Below are positions 24,735-34,140 of a DNA stretch of 64,000 bases, piece after piece. Position 1 is the stretch's first letter. Each line of letters starts with the position of its first letter. The notes under the pieces were generated by a model. The model was not told the DNA's origin, did no database searches, and saw only the letters and a program-made list of their open reading frames with translations. A program made the translations under genes and the position numbers. Source of the DNA: Bacillus proteolyticus (GTDB lineage: Bacteria > Bacillota > Bacilli > Bacillales > Bacillaceae_G); NCBI RefSeq assembly GCF_001884065.1, contig NZ_MACH01000092.1, positions 349,414 through 413,413 of the forward strand. The letters run 5' to 3'.

Positions 24735-26360
24735 CTATTTGCGCTCCCCCTGCATAAGCTGCAAATATTCATCAATATCTTTATTTATTTGTATAAAAGC
24801 TTTATTCCAAAACTCATAATTTGTTAAATCAATTTCAAAATGTATTTTCATAAGTTCTTCAACTGGAGCTTTTCCCGTTTCTCGCAAAAATTCTTTATAC
24901 CTCAAATAAAATTCCCTATTATTTTCTTTCGCTAATTCTAGTAAACTAAAACTTACTAAATAACCAAATGTGTATGGATAATTATAAAAAGGAACATCTG
25001 CTATATAAAACTGAACGTATTTCATCCAAACAAACGGCTGATATTCTGTTAGTGCATTTCCATATACCTTTTCTTGCGCGGCTATAGATAATTTCTCAAT
25101 TTCATCAGCACTTATAGGACCTTCTTTACTTTTTTCATAAAAACTCTTTTCGAACTGAAACGATGCACGAATTGCCATAACATAATTAAAGCTATTTCTA
25201 ATTTTCCAACTGAGCAATGACTTTTTCATTTCTGTACATTCTGCTGTTTTTATTAAGTGATCTACAAGTACCATTTCAAAGAAAATAGACGCTGATTCAG
25301 CTGTACTCATTGGCAGATAATCATCTAAAAATGAAGTAGATTGTTCAAAACTCATAACATAAAAATGCCAAGCATGTCCTAGTTCATGAGCTAGTATTCT
25401 TACACTATCAATTGTTCCATCATAACGCATTGAAATACGGGATTCTTTTTCACCGAAAAAAGGAGCACAAAATCCTCCAGGTGGTTTACTATCTCTTGGT
25501 TCCGCATCTACCCATCCATTCGCTATTGCATTCCGCGCGAACTTTGTCAACTCTTCATCTATATTTTCAAATGCATCATATATGTTTTGTACTCCTACTG
25601 AAAAAGGAATAACGGTCTTATTACTTTCTTTTAATGTCATAAGTTCATGCCATGTAATCGAATTCTTTTCCTTTTTAAATACGTTTAAAGCACTTACTAG
25701 CTTATCAAGTTGTGTTTCTGTTACATCCCACATTTGTGATAATACAGTTTCAGAAATACCATTCATTTGAAGGGATTGAGTTAAAACTTCTCTCCTTTCT
25801 AATTCATTACTCCGCGTATTACGTAATCTTCCAATTTGATTCAATACAGTAGCAAAGATATCTTTTTCCTTATTCAAAGCATTTGTAAGAGAATCAAATA
25901 CTATTAATCTTTCATTATGATCATCACTATTCATCGCAACGTAATTTGCTTGTCCAAATGATAAAGTCTCTTTATCGTGTATTACTTCTATCTTATTTCT
26001 TAATTGTGTATACATATCTTCCCAAGCTTTTAATTCATTTTCTATAAGTCTAATACTTGAATGATTTGCATTAACACTTTGTCCCTTACTAGATTCTATT
26101 AATAGTTGAACTTCTTTCTTTAATTGATTTACTTTTACACTTAGTAAAGTATCTTCAGAATGCTTCTCATCTTCAGCAGCACGGCAATATAAGTAATACT
26201 CTGCTTTTTCGATAGCCTGTATAAGTTGTGAAAGGATTACTGAGTCTTTTGTTGCTTTATATTCTACTTTTAGCTGTTCTATAGAAATCATAGGGTCCTG
26301 TTCATTGGAATATAGCCTGCATAAATCCCAGTTAGTTGGAGCATATATAAGCTTATTCAT
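24735..26360 (-). CDS. M3 family oligoendopeptidase (PepF-like)
   Basis: 541 residues, soluble. The zinc site is His325-Glu326-x-x-His329 (ILAHELGHAWH) with Glu355 (STAESASIFFE) as the third ligand region. The C-terminal PFYNYPYTFGYLVSFSLLEL region is typical of PepF-type M3 peptidases, which cut short oligopeptides. The size is a little below PepF (about 600). TAGGAGG precedes the ATG. It is the first gene of the operon with the nucleosidase and HAD genes. Confidence 0.88.
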   Translation of the reverse strand: MNKLIYAPTNWDLCRLYSNEQDPMISIEQLKVEYKATKDSVILSQLIQAIEKAEYYLYCRAAEDEKHSEDTLLSVKVNQLKKEVQLLIESSKGQSVNANHSSIRLIENELKAWEDMYTQLRNKIEVIHDKETLSFGQANYVAMNSDDHNERLIVFDSLTNALNKEKDIFATVLNQIGRLRNTRSNELERREVLTQSLQMNGISETVLSQMWDVTETQLDKLVSALNVFKKEKNSITWHELMTLKESNKTVIPFSVGVQNIYDAFENIDEELTKFARNAIANGWVDAEPRDSKPPGGFCAPFFGEKESRISMRYDGTIDSVRILAHELGHAWHFYVMSFEQSTSFLDDYLPMSTAESASIFFEMVLVDHLIKTAECTEMKKSLLSWKIRNSFNYVMAIRASFQFEKSFYEKSKEGPISADEIEKLSIAAQEKVYGNALTEYQPFVWMKYVQFYIADVPFYNYPYTFGYLVSFSLLELAKENNREFYLRYKEFLRETGKAPVEELMKIHFEIDLTNYEFWNKAFIQINKDIDEYLQLMQGERK

Positions 26361-26474
26361 TTTTAATAGCCTCCTATTTTTACAAATAGTTACAATAATT
26401 TAATCCCTCCATAATTATATATGAATCTTCAATTTTTAGATATCTCTAAAAATTAAAACTTAAACGAATGCATT

Positions 26475-27764
26475 TTAACATTCCTTATTCTGCTCCCTCC
26501 CATTTACAAGTCTATCTTTTATGAAATGTAGATAGCATAAAGACGCTAGAGCTACAAGTATTGGAATAAGTATGACTCCTCCAATAAAGGGATAAACCGC
26601 TACACAACATGTAAAAGCTATTATAGAAAAAATTTTACCTAACCTATTATTTATTAACTTAACTCCGGCCGCAGTGCCGACTATATATGTAACAATCCCT
26701 AACGAATTCGGTATTAATACGATTCTATCTATACTAATATGAAAAACGAAACTTATTAACAAACCTATTATCGCAATAAAACCTACAACTTTTACTGCAT
26801 TTGTTGGCGCTGCTCTTTTTTCATTAATACATGCTAAATAACGAGGTGCAACTTCTTCCTTTCCTAGTGAATAGCCTAAACGGCCCATGCTTGCGATAAA
26901 TGCATTTGTCGTCCCTAAGCAAATAATAAAAGCTAAAAATCCAATTAACCATGCAAATTGATTACCTAATGTTTGTTTTATTACCAGCACTAGAGCTGTA
27001 GTATTATCAGCATTAATATGATATGATTTTGTTCCAATTACTGATAATGCAATCCCCATATATAAAACTCCAATAATAATAATCGCAAATCCTGTAGACA
27101 AAATAATATTTCTTTTTCTAGGTGCTTTAAATTCTGGAGCTAAACTCGCAATTGCTTCCCAACCGAAAAACGACCAAAAAATTAAAAATGACGCATCTAA
27201 AATCGGGTTTACTTCTTTCATAGAAATATGTACATTTATATTTTTCATTTCAATATAAGGTAGTGAGCTTATAATTGTTACGATTAAAATAAAAAAAGTT
27301 AATACACCGATACATACTTGAAATGAACCGCTCATTTTTAATCCAAATAAATTGAAACCGATAGAAATACTTACTATGATTAACCCGATAATATAAGAAA
27401 AATACGATGGTAAAGAAAAGACTTTTACTATATACATTCCACCTGTCAGTGATACAATGATTTGTCCAACACTACCTGCGATAAAAAAACACCACCCTAT
27501 AATCGCACCTACTTTTTTACCAAAAGCCTTCTCAGAAAAAGTTGCAATTCCCCCTGCACTTGGATGCTCAATAGATAAAAAAGCGAATGTTAATGCAAGT
27601 GGGATACTAAGTAAAATCATAATAAGCCAAGAAATAATCGCATTTCCTTCCGCTATACTCGCAGTCATACCAGGTAAAATAAGAATTCCTGATCCTAAAA
27701 CTGCTCCTACGTATAAAGCTGTTCCCTTTTTAATAGAAATTGTTACGTTGAAATGATTAGACAT
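26475..27764 (-). CDS. APC-family amino-acid permease
   Basis: 429 residues from the ATG at 27764; the ATG at 27779 overlaps the GGAGGTG ribosome site. About 12 membrane helices. Helix 1 carries the unwound substrate motif GAVLGSGILILPG, and helix 6 FWSFFGWEAIASLAPEF. It moves an amino acid by cation coupling. The gene is divergent from an Lrp/AsnC regulator, which suggests that regulator responds to the same amino acid. Confidence 0.88.
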   Translation of the reverse strand: MSNHFNVTISIKKGTALYVGAVLGSGILILPGMTASIAEGNAIISWLIMILLSIPLALTFAFLSIEHPSAGGIATFSEKAFGKKVGAIIGWCFFIAGSVGQIIVSLTGGMYIVKVFSLPSYFSYIIGLIIVSISIGFNLFGLKMSGSFQVCIGVLTFFILIVTIISSLPYIEMKNINVHISMKEVNPILDASFLIFWSFFGWEAIASLAPEFKAPRKRNIILSTGFAIIIIGVLYMGIALSVIGTKSYHINADNTTALVLVIKQTLGNQFAWLIGFLAFIICLGTTNAFIASMGRLGYSLGKEEVAPRYLACINEKRAAPTNAVKVVGFIAIIGLLISFVFHISIDRIVLIPNSLGIVTYIVGTAAGVKLINNRLGKIFSIIAFTCCVAVYPFIGGVILIPILVALASLCYLHFIKDRLVNGREQNKEC

Positions 27765-27906
27765 TACATGCACCTCCATTTATATTTTAATTATAGAAAG
27801 TTATCAGTCTATTCAACATTCAATTGTGTATGTAATTTAGCATTAGATTTTATATTATGCATGTATTTCAGAAGTTTACTTTCAACTTTGCAAAGGAGCA
27901 TGAGTA

Positions 27907-28341
27907 ATGGATGAGATCGATAAGAAAATAATCCTATTATTACAAGAAGATGCCAGGATGACAATTACAGAAATGACTGAGCATCTACACCTTAGCCGCC
28001 CTAGCGTTACAGAAAGACTAAAGAGGTTACAAGATACTGGAATAATTGAGAAATATACCGCACGGATATCATTAGATGAAGTTGGAAAATCAATTCAAGC
28101 ATTTTTAAGAATCGAAAATTTAAAGATTCCATGCAAAAAATTTGAGGAAAAAATATACGAAGAATATAGAATACTCGAATGTCATCGAGTAACCGGTGAA
28201 AGTAGCTATTATTTAAAAGTAGCAGTTCACTCTATGAAAGAATTAGAGGAATTAATTGATATCGTTATTCCGTTTGGTACAGTGAAAACCTCGATGATTT
28301 TATCTTCACCAATACCATATCGACCGGTAGTTGTAGAATAA
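27907..28341 (+). CDS. Lrp/AsnC family transcriptional regulator
   Basis: 144 residues. The N-terminal winged helix is typical (MDEIDKKIILLLQEDARMTI, then LHLSRPSVTERLKRLQDTGI), followed by the RAM ligand domain (ECHRVTGESSYYLKVAVHSM, VKTSMILSSPIPYRPV). It should form dimers/octamers and bind an amino acid. It faces the APC permease gene across about 140 bases, the likely site of action. AAAGGAG precedes the ATG. Confidence 0.9.
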   Translation: MDEIDKKIILLLQEDARMTITEMTEHLHLSRPSVTERLKRLQDTGIIEKYTARISLDEVGKSIQAFLRIENLKIPCKKFEEKIYEEYRILECHRVTGESSYYLKVAVHSMKELEELIDIVIPFGTVKTSMILSSPIPYRPVVVE

Positions 28342-28346
28342 AAATA

Positions 28347-28400
28347 AAAAAGGATATTCTTAAGAGCATAAAATAACATACTCTTTTGAATATCCTTTTT
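28347..28400. terminator. Bidirectional terminator, Lrp gene/HTH-TPR regulator
   Basis: AAAAAGGATATTC (28347-28359) and GAATATCCTTTTT (28388-28400) pair perfectly, with an inner AAGAG/CTCTT stem. It closes both convergent units. Confidence 0.85.
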
Positions 28401-28439
28401 AAGCTTATGATTTCCTGAAGTATCCAACTACCCCCCTTT

Positions 28440-29708
28440 TTAATCCATTTTATTTTCAGCTGATAGTTTAAAATACTTAGCAGATAATTTATATGAGCGA
28501 TTCTCATAATAATAATCCCCCAATTTATAAGCTAATGCGGCAACTAAGCTATATTGCTGTTTTTCTATACCCATCTCAATTGCTGTTTTCATATTCTTCT
28601 CATATCCATTATAATCTGCCCATATTCTAGATTTTTCCGCTTTAAATCCATATAGTTGAACATGGGCATACGGTACATCACAAATCGATAAAATTTCAAA
28701 TGCCTCATCTATAAGTTTAGTTACTGTTTGCCAATCTTTTAATTCTATATAAATTTCTATTAAATTCCGAATTGTATATACCTTACCTTCTTTGTTTGGT
28801 AAATACTCACAAAGGATCAAGTTTTCCTCGTAACACTTTATTGCATTTTTATAATCTTTTAATGCTTGATAAATTTTCCCGTAATTATATTTCAAAAAAC
28901 ATAAATTTAATGGCTCATTTTCCACCTTTGATTCATTTTCTACTTGTTTTAAAGTTTCATATGCTTGTTCATACTGTTTATCTTTGTTATATTGCATCGC
29001 AAGAAGTATTAACGTATAAATTTTATATTGTTCTATATTAAACTTTTTATACAATTTATATGCTTTTTTTGCATATATGCGACTAATACTTTGATCTTTA
29101 TTAAGATTCTGACTTACTATACTTAGATTGTAATACGTATCTGCGTGCAACTCGGTCTCTTCTGGTTCCAGCATATTTTCTATCTTTTTGTAAACTTCAT
29201 ATGCTGTAAAATACTCCCCTTTATTAGAAAAATAAAGACCTCGAGCTCTTAAATAATATATATAATCTTCAGTATTTTGCATTTTCACTTGACTTGGAAT
29301 CATTTGCGAAGCTTGATCTACAAATAACTTCACATATAATAAGTTTTTATTTCGGACATGATAGTATATGATGACGCCATACGTCTTTAATAATAAAGGA
29401 ATTGCGTCCACTTCACGAACGTATAATTCTAACAAAGATAATTCAGCTTCAGTTATACTTTTATCTTTTTTATATTTATCACATATTTCAAGAATAGTAA
29501 GCTTTATCTCCTCGTAATTGCCATCTATGAGAAAATCGCAATCAACACCCAGCTTCTTAGAAACTTGTTTTAAAAAAGAAGATGATGGTTTGATTTTCCC
29601 ACTCTCAATTCTACTTAAATAGGTTACTGAGCATATTTCTGATACGAGCTCCCCCTGTGTCAATCCTTTATGCATACGAACTTGCCGAATACGTTCCCCA
29701 ATTTCCAT
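28440..29708 (-). CDS. HTH-TPR regulator of the RRNPP type (NprR/PlcR-like)
   Basis: 422 residues, the size of NprR. An N-terminal XRE helix-turn-helix (IGERIRQVRMHKGLTQGELV, YLSRIESGKIKPSSSFLKQV) is followed by about nine TPR helices from residue 65 to the end (for example YFTAYEVYKKIENMLEPEE, QYEQAYETLKQVENE, DYKNAIKCYEENL). Such proteins bind short secreted signal peptides in the TPR groove and control sporulation, proteases or virulence. A cognate peptide gene normally lies just downstream; none could be supported here. A 24-bp palindrome lies upstream at 29872-29895. Confidence 0.85.
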   Translation of the reverse strand: MEIGERIRQVRMHKGLTQGELVSEICSVTYLSRIESGKIKPSSSFLKQVSKKLGVDCDFLIDGNYEEIKLTILEICDKYKKDKSITEAELSLLELYVREVDAIPLLLKTYGVIIYYHVRNKNLLYVKLFVDQASQMIPSQVKMQNTEDYIYYLRARGLYFSNKGEYFTAYEVYKKIENMLEPEETELHADTYYNLSIVSQNLNKDQSISRIYAKKAYKLYKKFNIEQYKIYTLILLAMQYNKDKQYEQAYETLKQVENESKVENEPLNLCFLKYNYGKIYQALKDYKNAIKCYEENLILCEYLPNKEGKVYTIRNLIEIYIELKDWQTVTKLIDEAFEILSICDVPYAHVQLYGFKAEKSRIWADYNGYEKNMKTAIEMGIEKQQYSLVAALAYKLGDYYYENRSYKLSAKYFKLSAENKMD

Positions 29709-30171
29709 CTTTTTCTCTCCCTAATTAACCATTTCATGCTTTTCACTAAATAAGTCATTATGTATTTCTTAATCTTTCATACTATATAAAATATACAATT
29801 TCACAAATGTAAAAAAATGTATCATTCATTTTAATATTACATTCATATTATGATTATTTCTAGATAGCTTGTTAAATTTAATGGTTTAAATTTAAGGTTT
29901 TTGCCCACTTTTTTCATACAATTTTACTTCTTGTTATTAACAAAGACGGCGCCATATACTTGAATTACGATAAACTTAATGAAAAGGATTTAACTACATG
30001 TAAACTATCATTCTTAAAATAGATCGAATGGTTAATTACATTTACCTAGTACATGGAAGACATCTATTGTAAATGAAAATAAATTAAATGAGCTCAATAG
30101 ATGAATTATCAATATCACATCCTAGAAATTAGTTTGTCGAATTATTTAGTAAATATGAAAGGATGACAAAT
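29709..30171. other. Intergenic region upstream of the HTH-TPR regulator
   Basis: 463 AT-rich bases between divergent genes. The notable element is the palindrome at 29872-29895. A ribosome site AAAAGGA (29982-29988) is followed nine bases later by ATG TAA (29998-30003), after which the frame stays open for 23 codons; this may be a broken small ORF. No other coding signal seen. Confidence 0.5.
29872..29895. promoter_or_regulatory. 24-bp perfect palindrome, candidate operator
   Basis: Arms TTAAATTTAA and TTAAATTTAA face each other across TGGT. There is no T run, so it is not a terminator. It lies 164 bases upstream of the HTH-TPR regulator start and 277 bases upstream of the small membrane-protein gene. 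Confidence 0.45.
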
Positions 30172-30375
30172 ATGATTGTAAAAACAAAAAAAGATTCAAC
30201 ACGAAAAATAGCAAGATATGTTGGAGGCGCTGCTATTCTTTTATTGCTAGCATCCTTCCTTTATCAGTGGAACAATGGTTTAGTAGTTGATGATACTGAA
30301 ACATTTGGTTTCATGCTAGCCTTCACCGGTTTCCTATCTACCTTCTTACCTACTAAAAAGAAAGCTACTAACTAA
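30172..30375 (+). CDS. Small membrane protein, 67 residues
   Basis: ATG at 30172 with AAAGGA eight bases upstream; the ATG at 30163 touches that site. A basic N terminus (IVKTKKDSTRKIARYVGG), a membrane helix (about 17-32), a short acidic loop and a second hydrophobic segment (FGFMLAFTGFLSTFLP) with a basic tail. No family recognised. Confidence 0.6.
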   Translation: MIVKTKKDSTRKIARYVGGAAILLLLASFLYQWNNGLVVDDTETFGFMLAFTGFLSTFLPTKKKATN

Positions 30376-30425
30376 TAAATAATTACATATTTTTTATTAA
30401 CATAAAACAATTATATTAGAATAAA

Positions 30426-30454
30426 AAAGGATTGATCAAAAGATCAATCCTTTA
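30426..30454. terminator. Bidirectional terminator
   Basis: AAAGGATTGATC (30426-30437) and GATCAATCCTTT (30442-30453) pair perfectly with an AAAA loop, between the small membrane-protein gene and degV. Confidence 0.88.
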
Positions 30455-31312
30455 CTCTACCTCATTTAAGAAGAACAATGTTAACGCACCTGGTCCTGTA
30501 TGCGCTCCGATTGCTGCACCAATTGTATTTACGATAAATACTTCACAGCCAAATCTTTCAGTAATTAATGCTTTTAATGCTTCGGCAGTTTCTAAATCAT
30601 CACCGTGAGTCATACCGATTGTTTGATCTTTAAGGTCTTTTCCGCGCTCTTCCATAATATCAACAATACGACTTAATACTTTCTTTTTCCCTCGTACCTT
30701 TTCAAGTGGTACAAGTTTTCCTTCATCCACATTTAAGATCGGCTTAATGTTTAATAAACCGCCGATAAAACCTGCTACTTTACTTAAACGTCCACCTCTA
30801 ACAAGGTACTGCAAGTCAGCTACAGTGAAGATATGTTCCATATGGTTCATTAGAAAAGCGACACGGTTTAAAATCTCTTCTTTCGATGCGCCATCTTTCG
30901 CCATTTTAGCAGCTTCTAATACGACAAGCCCTTGGCCAAGCGAAGCACATTTTGTATCGATAATTTCTAAATCTAAATCAGTGTATGTTTCTTTCACTTC
31001 TTCTTTAATGAGAACTGACGATTGATATGTACCAGACAATTCAGATGAAAAGGCTAAATATATACAAGGGTTACCTTCTTTCGCATAGGAAACAAATTTT
31101 TCTTGGAATGTTTCAAGTGAAGGCAGTGACGTTTTATACACTGCACCTTCTCTCATTTTTTGCAGTAATGTAACCGATTTTAATGTAACCCCATCTAAAT
31201 ACTCTGTTTCTGCTTCATCATATACACGGAGTGGAATTAAATCAATATCATATGCTTGCAGCAATTCTACCGGTAAATCCGCCGCACTATCCGTAATGAT
31301 TTTAACACCCAT
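30452..31312 (-). CDS. DegV family fatty-acid-binding protein
   Basis: 286 residues. IITDSAADLP at the N terminus, YLAFSSELSGTYQSS, the LVRGGRLSKVAGFIGGLLNI motif and the C-terminal GAAIGAHTGPGAL are the DegV pattern. These proteins bind fatty acids; in Firmicutes they serve as FakB subunits that present the fatty acid to the kinase FakA. The kinase gene is not in the window. Single gene with its own terminator. Confidence 0.9.
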   Translation of the reverse strand: MGVKIITDSAADLPVELLQAYDIDLIPLRVYDEAETEYLDGVTLKSVTLLQKMREGAVYKTSLPSLETFQEKFVSYAKEGNPCIYLAFSSELSGTYQSSVLIKEEVKETYTDLDLEIIDTKCASLGQGLVVLEAAKMAKDGASKEEILNRVAFLMNHMEHIFTVADLQYLVRGGRLSKVAGFIGGLLNIKPILNVDEGKLVPLEKVRGKKKVLSRIVDIMEERGKDLKDQTIGMTHGDDLETAEALKALITERFGCEVFIVNTIGAAIGAHTGPGALTLFFLNEVE

Positions 31313-31537
31313 TTTTAAACCTCTATTCTGTTATAAATATAAAAAATATAAAATAAAAATAGTACTTTTAAATTATATACGTAAAACTTAAATGAAGAAA
31401 GGAAAAGACTTTATATTGTATGCACTATTCTTCAAAAGTTGAACTATAAAGTAAAATGATTTCAATTTATCCTCTTTTCACCAGTTATTGAGCTATATAT
31501 AATTAGAATATTAATACTCTTCCAAAGGAGGTTACTC

Positions 31538-31969
31538 ATGAGTATACAACTAGCTACTTCTAAAGATTTAGAATGGATTAATAAGCAATACGAATCAATA
31601 GGATTTTTACCAAGTGATTTAAAGCGGGATAAAGTTGCAATCATTACATATAACAATGAGTATGCAGGTGTAGGTCGTTTAGTCCAAATCGATGGAGAGA
31701 CTATGGAAATGGGTGGTATTTTCATAGCACCTAAATTTCGAGGGTTACAATTAGCAGGAGAACTCGTTTCATTTTTAGTGCAAACAGCAAAGGAATCACA
31801 TATGCAATATGTATTCTGTCTCCCTTTCGAAGAATTAAAAAGCTTTTATAAAAAATACGGTTTTACTGAAGTCGATACTACGCAAGAGGTTGTCCATCCA
31901 ATTATTCTAAAAAAATATAATTGGTGTTTAAAAAATTATGATAAACATGTATTACTATTTAAGTTGTGA
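31538..31969 (+). CDS. GNAT family N-acetyltransferase
   Basis: 143 residues. The acetyl-CoA motif is GGIFIAPKFRGLQLAGELVSFL (in part) with R-G-x-x-x-A in place of the common R-G-x-G-x-G/A, and FYKKYGFTEVDT is motif B. AAAGGAGG lies seven bases before the ATG. Substrate unknown. Confidence 0.82.
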   Translation: MSIQLATSKDLEWINKQYESIGFLPSDLKRDKVAIITYNNEYAGVGRLVQIDGETMEMGGIFIAPKFRGLQLAGELVSFLVQTAKESHMQYVFCLPFEELKSFYKKYGFTEVDTTQEVVHPIILKKYNWCLKNYDKHVLLFKL

Positions 31970-32043
31970 GTTTTCTATAATAGGAGTGGATACACTTTGT
32001 ATTACACCACATGTTTTAATAAAGATTTATGCCTTTCATCAAT

Positions 32044-32176
32044 TTAAGTACCTAGTTTTTTAAATCGCTCCATCAGTTGTATTTCACATCTTTCCCAAAC
32101 GCTTATTAGCTAGCTCGTTTACAAACTTGCTAGCACTATTTTTAAGTTTCCCTATTACATATTCCTGAGGAAATTT
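32044..32176 (-). pseudogene. 3' remnant of an unknown gene with one frameshift
   Basis: Minus-strand frames with no start read FPQEYVIGKLKNSASKFVNE then LANKRLGKM and, after a one-base shift near 32090, EIQLMERFKKLGT followed by TAA at 32044-32046. The two pieces join naturally as a helical protein end. The family was not recognised. It lies in an otherwise empty gap. Confidence 0.4.
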
Positions 32177-32201
32177 TTAACTAATTAATGGAGATGATCA
32201 T

Positions 32202-33182
32202 TTATTTAATCCGTACCCACACTTCCTGTTCTTGTAATAATTCCACAGTTAATTCCAATACAATATTTTGCATTAATTGATACGCGTTATTATGTGGTGT
32301 ACTTCGTTCCGATATAAATTCAATACATTGAGAAATATAACCTTCTACAAGTAAGCTCCCTTTTTCAATTATAGATGGATTATTTCCTTTCTTTATTATT
32401 TTTGGCAATAAGAATTCTTTTTTTGTTAAAATAATTTCCTGTGACACCTCTTTTATTTCTATAACTTTTTCTTTAAATACCACTTTTTCTCGTAAATTAA
32501 TTTCACCTTTATACTTCCCTATTTCTATTGGTAATTTCGCAGGTATATAATTATTTACTCCTCCTTCATCTTCCTTCTCTAAAATTATACCGTGTATAGG
32601 GATCCACGAAGATGTTCCTATCCAATTCTCTTCAGTATTACCTTTGATTTTTTGATTAGGAAATTCTAAAAGCACTCTCTTTTCATGAAGGTTTGAAGAA
32701 ACTAAATTACAATAAACTTCTTCATGATAATGTTGTTCTGTAGTTAATAGCTTAGTATCCAGCTCCCGTCCTCTTGCATCTTTTTCATTACGAAAGACAA
32801 ATGTTTCTTGGTTCCTCACATTCATATTAGGGAATTTTATAAAACTAGTCACATCCGAAATAATATAAAATGGAGTTTTCACTACTATTGAACGCACAGA
32901 GGTCTCTATTTTTGATCCTGAATCTATACTTACTTTCTTTGATTCATTTTTTGCTGATTTAATTTCCACCTCTTCTTCCTCTAATCCATTCACTTTGTCT
33001 TCTTTTGCTGATCTAGTTTCTTCACTTTCTTTCTCTAATTCAATTGCTATACCTTCTTTCTCTGATTCAGTTTCTATACTTTCCTTTTTTTCTCTTATCT
33101 CGCGCGAATCATCTTGAACATTCAGCATTTTCCATTTGTATACTTTGTTCCATATTTCCTTATCAACCCATGGCTTGTTCAT
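32202..33182 (-). CDS. Hypothetical protein with charged repeats, possible spore-surface protein
   Basis: 326 residues from the ATG at 33182 (GGGGG six bases upstream). Residues about 25-90 are a Glu/Lys/Ser-rich degenerate repeat (ESEKEGIAIELEKESEETRS). The rest is beta-rich with VFKEKVIEIKEVSQEIILTK and GSLLVEGYISQCIEF, a pattern that resembles SPOCS-type (DUF3794) spore domains. The C terminus NIVLELTVELLQEQEVWV parallels IVLDLTLKVLQVQQVQV in the gene just upstream, so the two are related. A role in the spore coat or exosporium is inferred from this and is uncertain. Confidence 0.5.
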   Translation of the reverse strand: MNKPWVDKEIWNKVYKWKMLNVQDDSREIREKKESIETESEKEGIAIELEKESEETRSAKEDKVNGLEEEEVEIKSAKNESKKVSIDSGSKIETSVRSIVVKTPFYIISDVTSFIKFPNMNVRNQETFVFRNEKDARGRELDTKLLTTEQHYHEEVYCNLVSSNLHEKRVLLEFPNQKIKGNTEENWIGTSSWIPIHGIILEKEDEGGVNNYIPAKLPIEIGKYKGEINLREKVVFKEKVIEIKEVSQEIILTKKEFLLPKIIKKGNNPSIIEKGSLLVEGYISQCIEFISERSTPHNNAYQLMQNIVLELTVELLQEQEVWVRIK

Positions 33183-33269
33183 CACCATCCCCCTATCTGA
33201 TGAAATCCATATAAATCTGGTATTTGTACGCGACCATTTCATCATTATATATGTTTTATAATAATAAAA

Positions 33270-33303
33270 AAGACATTGTCTTTTTAATAAAGACAATGCT
33301 TTT
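33270..33303 (-). terminator. Terminator after the 33310 gene
   Basis: CATTGTCTTT (33274-33283) and AAAGACAATG (33289-33298) pair, and T-rich sequence follows on the minus strand. It separates the two related genes. Confidence 0.75.
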
Positions 33304-33309
33304 TTAGTT

Positions 33310-33936
33310 TTATACTTGTACTTGTTGTACTTGTAAAACTTTTAAAGTAAGATCTAATACAATTTTTTCACGAAGAGTTTCAAATGGCTCATTTAATTCT
33401 GTTGGACAAGGGGAAAAGTCTAATTCGAAAAATTGAGCGCTGACTAATTCGCAATACGGTTGTTCATTGTAAAAAACTGTATTTTCGAAGAAGTATTTGT
33501 CTAAACGTGGTAGATCACCATTTTTAGGATTAATAAAGTGAGAAGTAGTATCTGAGGAAGCAGCTACTATAGCTTGTGATAGAAAATCACCAGCTGTTAA
33601 ATCAGCAAAACCAGAAAATGGAACATTAGCAATGCGGTCATATAGAACTCCATTACACTCATAATTTGTACCTGGTACTGGAGTAAATGCTACAGGAACT
33701 AACTTACATTGTGTTAAAAATGCATTTTTTAAGATACGTTTAATTTCAACTGCTGGAGGATCTAATGAAATATCAGATTCTACAACAATTTGAATTGTTC
33801 TTTCTGCTAACACAACTGGTATTTTTACAATCGGTGCTCCTGGAGTAAGAATTGGTGTTGCAGCTGCATCACTTAATGGTGTTTGAGTTTGTCCATCTAC
33901 CTGACATGGTACATTAATTGGGCATTGTTCGCTCAT
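33310..33936 (-). CDS. Hypothetical protein, possible spore-surface protein
   Basis: 208 residues with seven Cys. A disordered Pro/Thr-rich N-terminal part (CPINVPCQVDGQTQTPLSDA) is followed by beta-rich sequence (ERTIQIVVESDISLDPPAVE, CELVSAQFFELDFSPCP) and a C terminus ending LTLKVLQVQQVQV. It resembles the neighbouring 326-residue protein in the middle and at the end. AAAGGAG precedes the ATG. The Cys content and repeat-like style suggest a spore outer layer protein, but no family is certain. Confidence 0.5.
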   Translation of the reverse strand: MSEQCPINVPCQVDGQTQTPLSDAAATPILTPGAPIVKIPVVLAERTIQIVVESDISLDPPAVEIKRILKNAFLTQCKLVPVAFTPVPGTNYECNGVLYDRIANVPFSGFADLTAGDFLSQAIVAASSDTTSHFINPKNGDLPRLDKYFFENTVFYNEQPYCELVSAQFFELDFSPCPTELNEPFETLREKIVLDLTLKVLQVQQVQV

Positions 33937-34140
33937 ATTTTATAATCTCCTTTATACAATATTTTGGAGTTTTTTAACTCTCTATACTGTATATGTATCT
34001 ATTCTATTAATGCGTGGGTTCCTGTAATAGTTACTTTCATCATTTACAAAAAAATAGCAATTTTTTGATAGTTAAAACACACAAAACTAAATATATTGAG
34101 CCTTTATGATTATCTACCTATACAAAAAGAGAATTTCTGA

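Noticed and set aside
28227-28427. Frame from a TTG just after the HTH-TPR regulator, which could look like its signal-peptide gene
   Set aside because: It runs through the terminator hairpin at 28347-28400 and over the antisense of the Lrp gene; only three bases separate the G run from the TTG. Not credible as a peptide gene.
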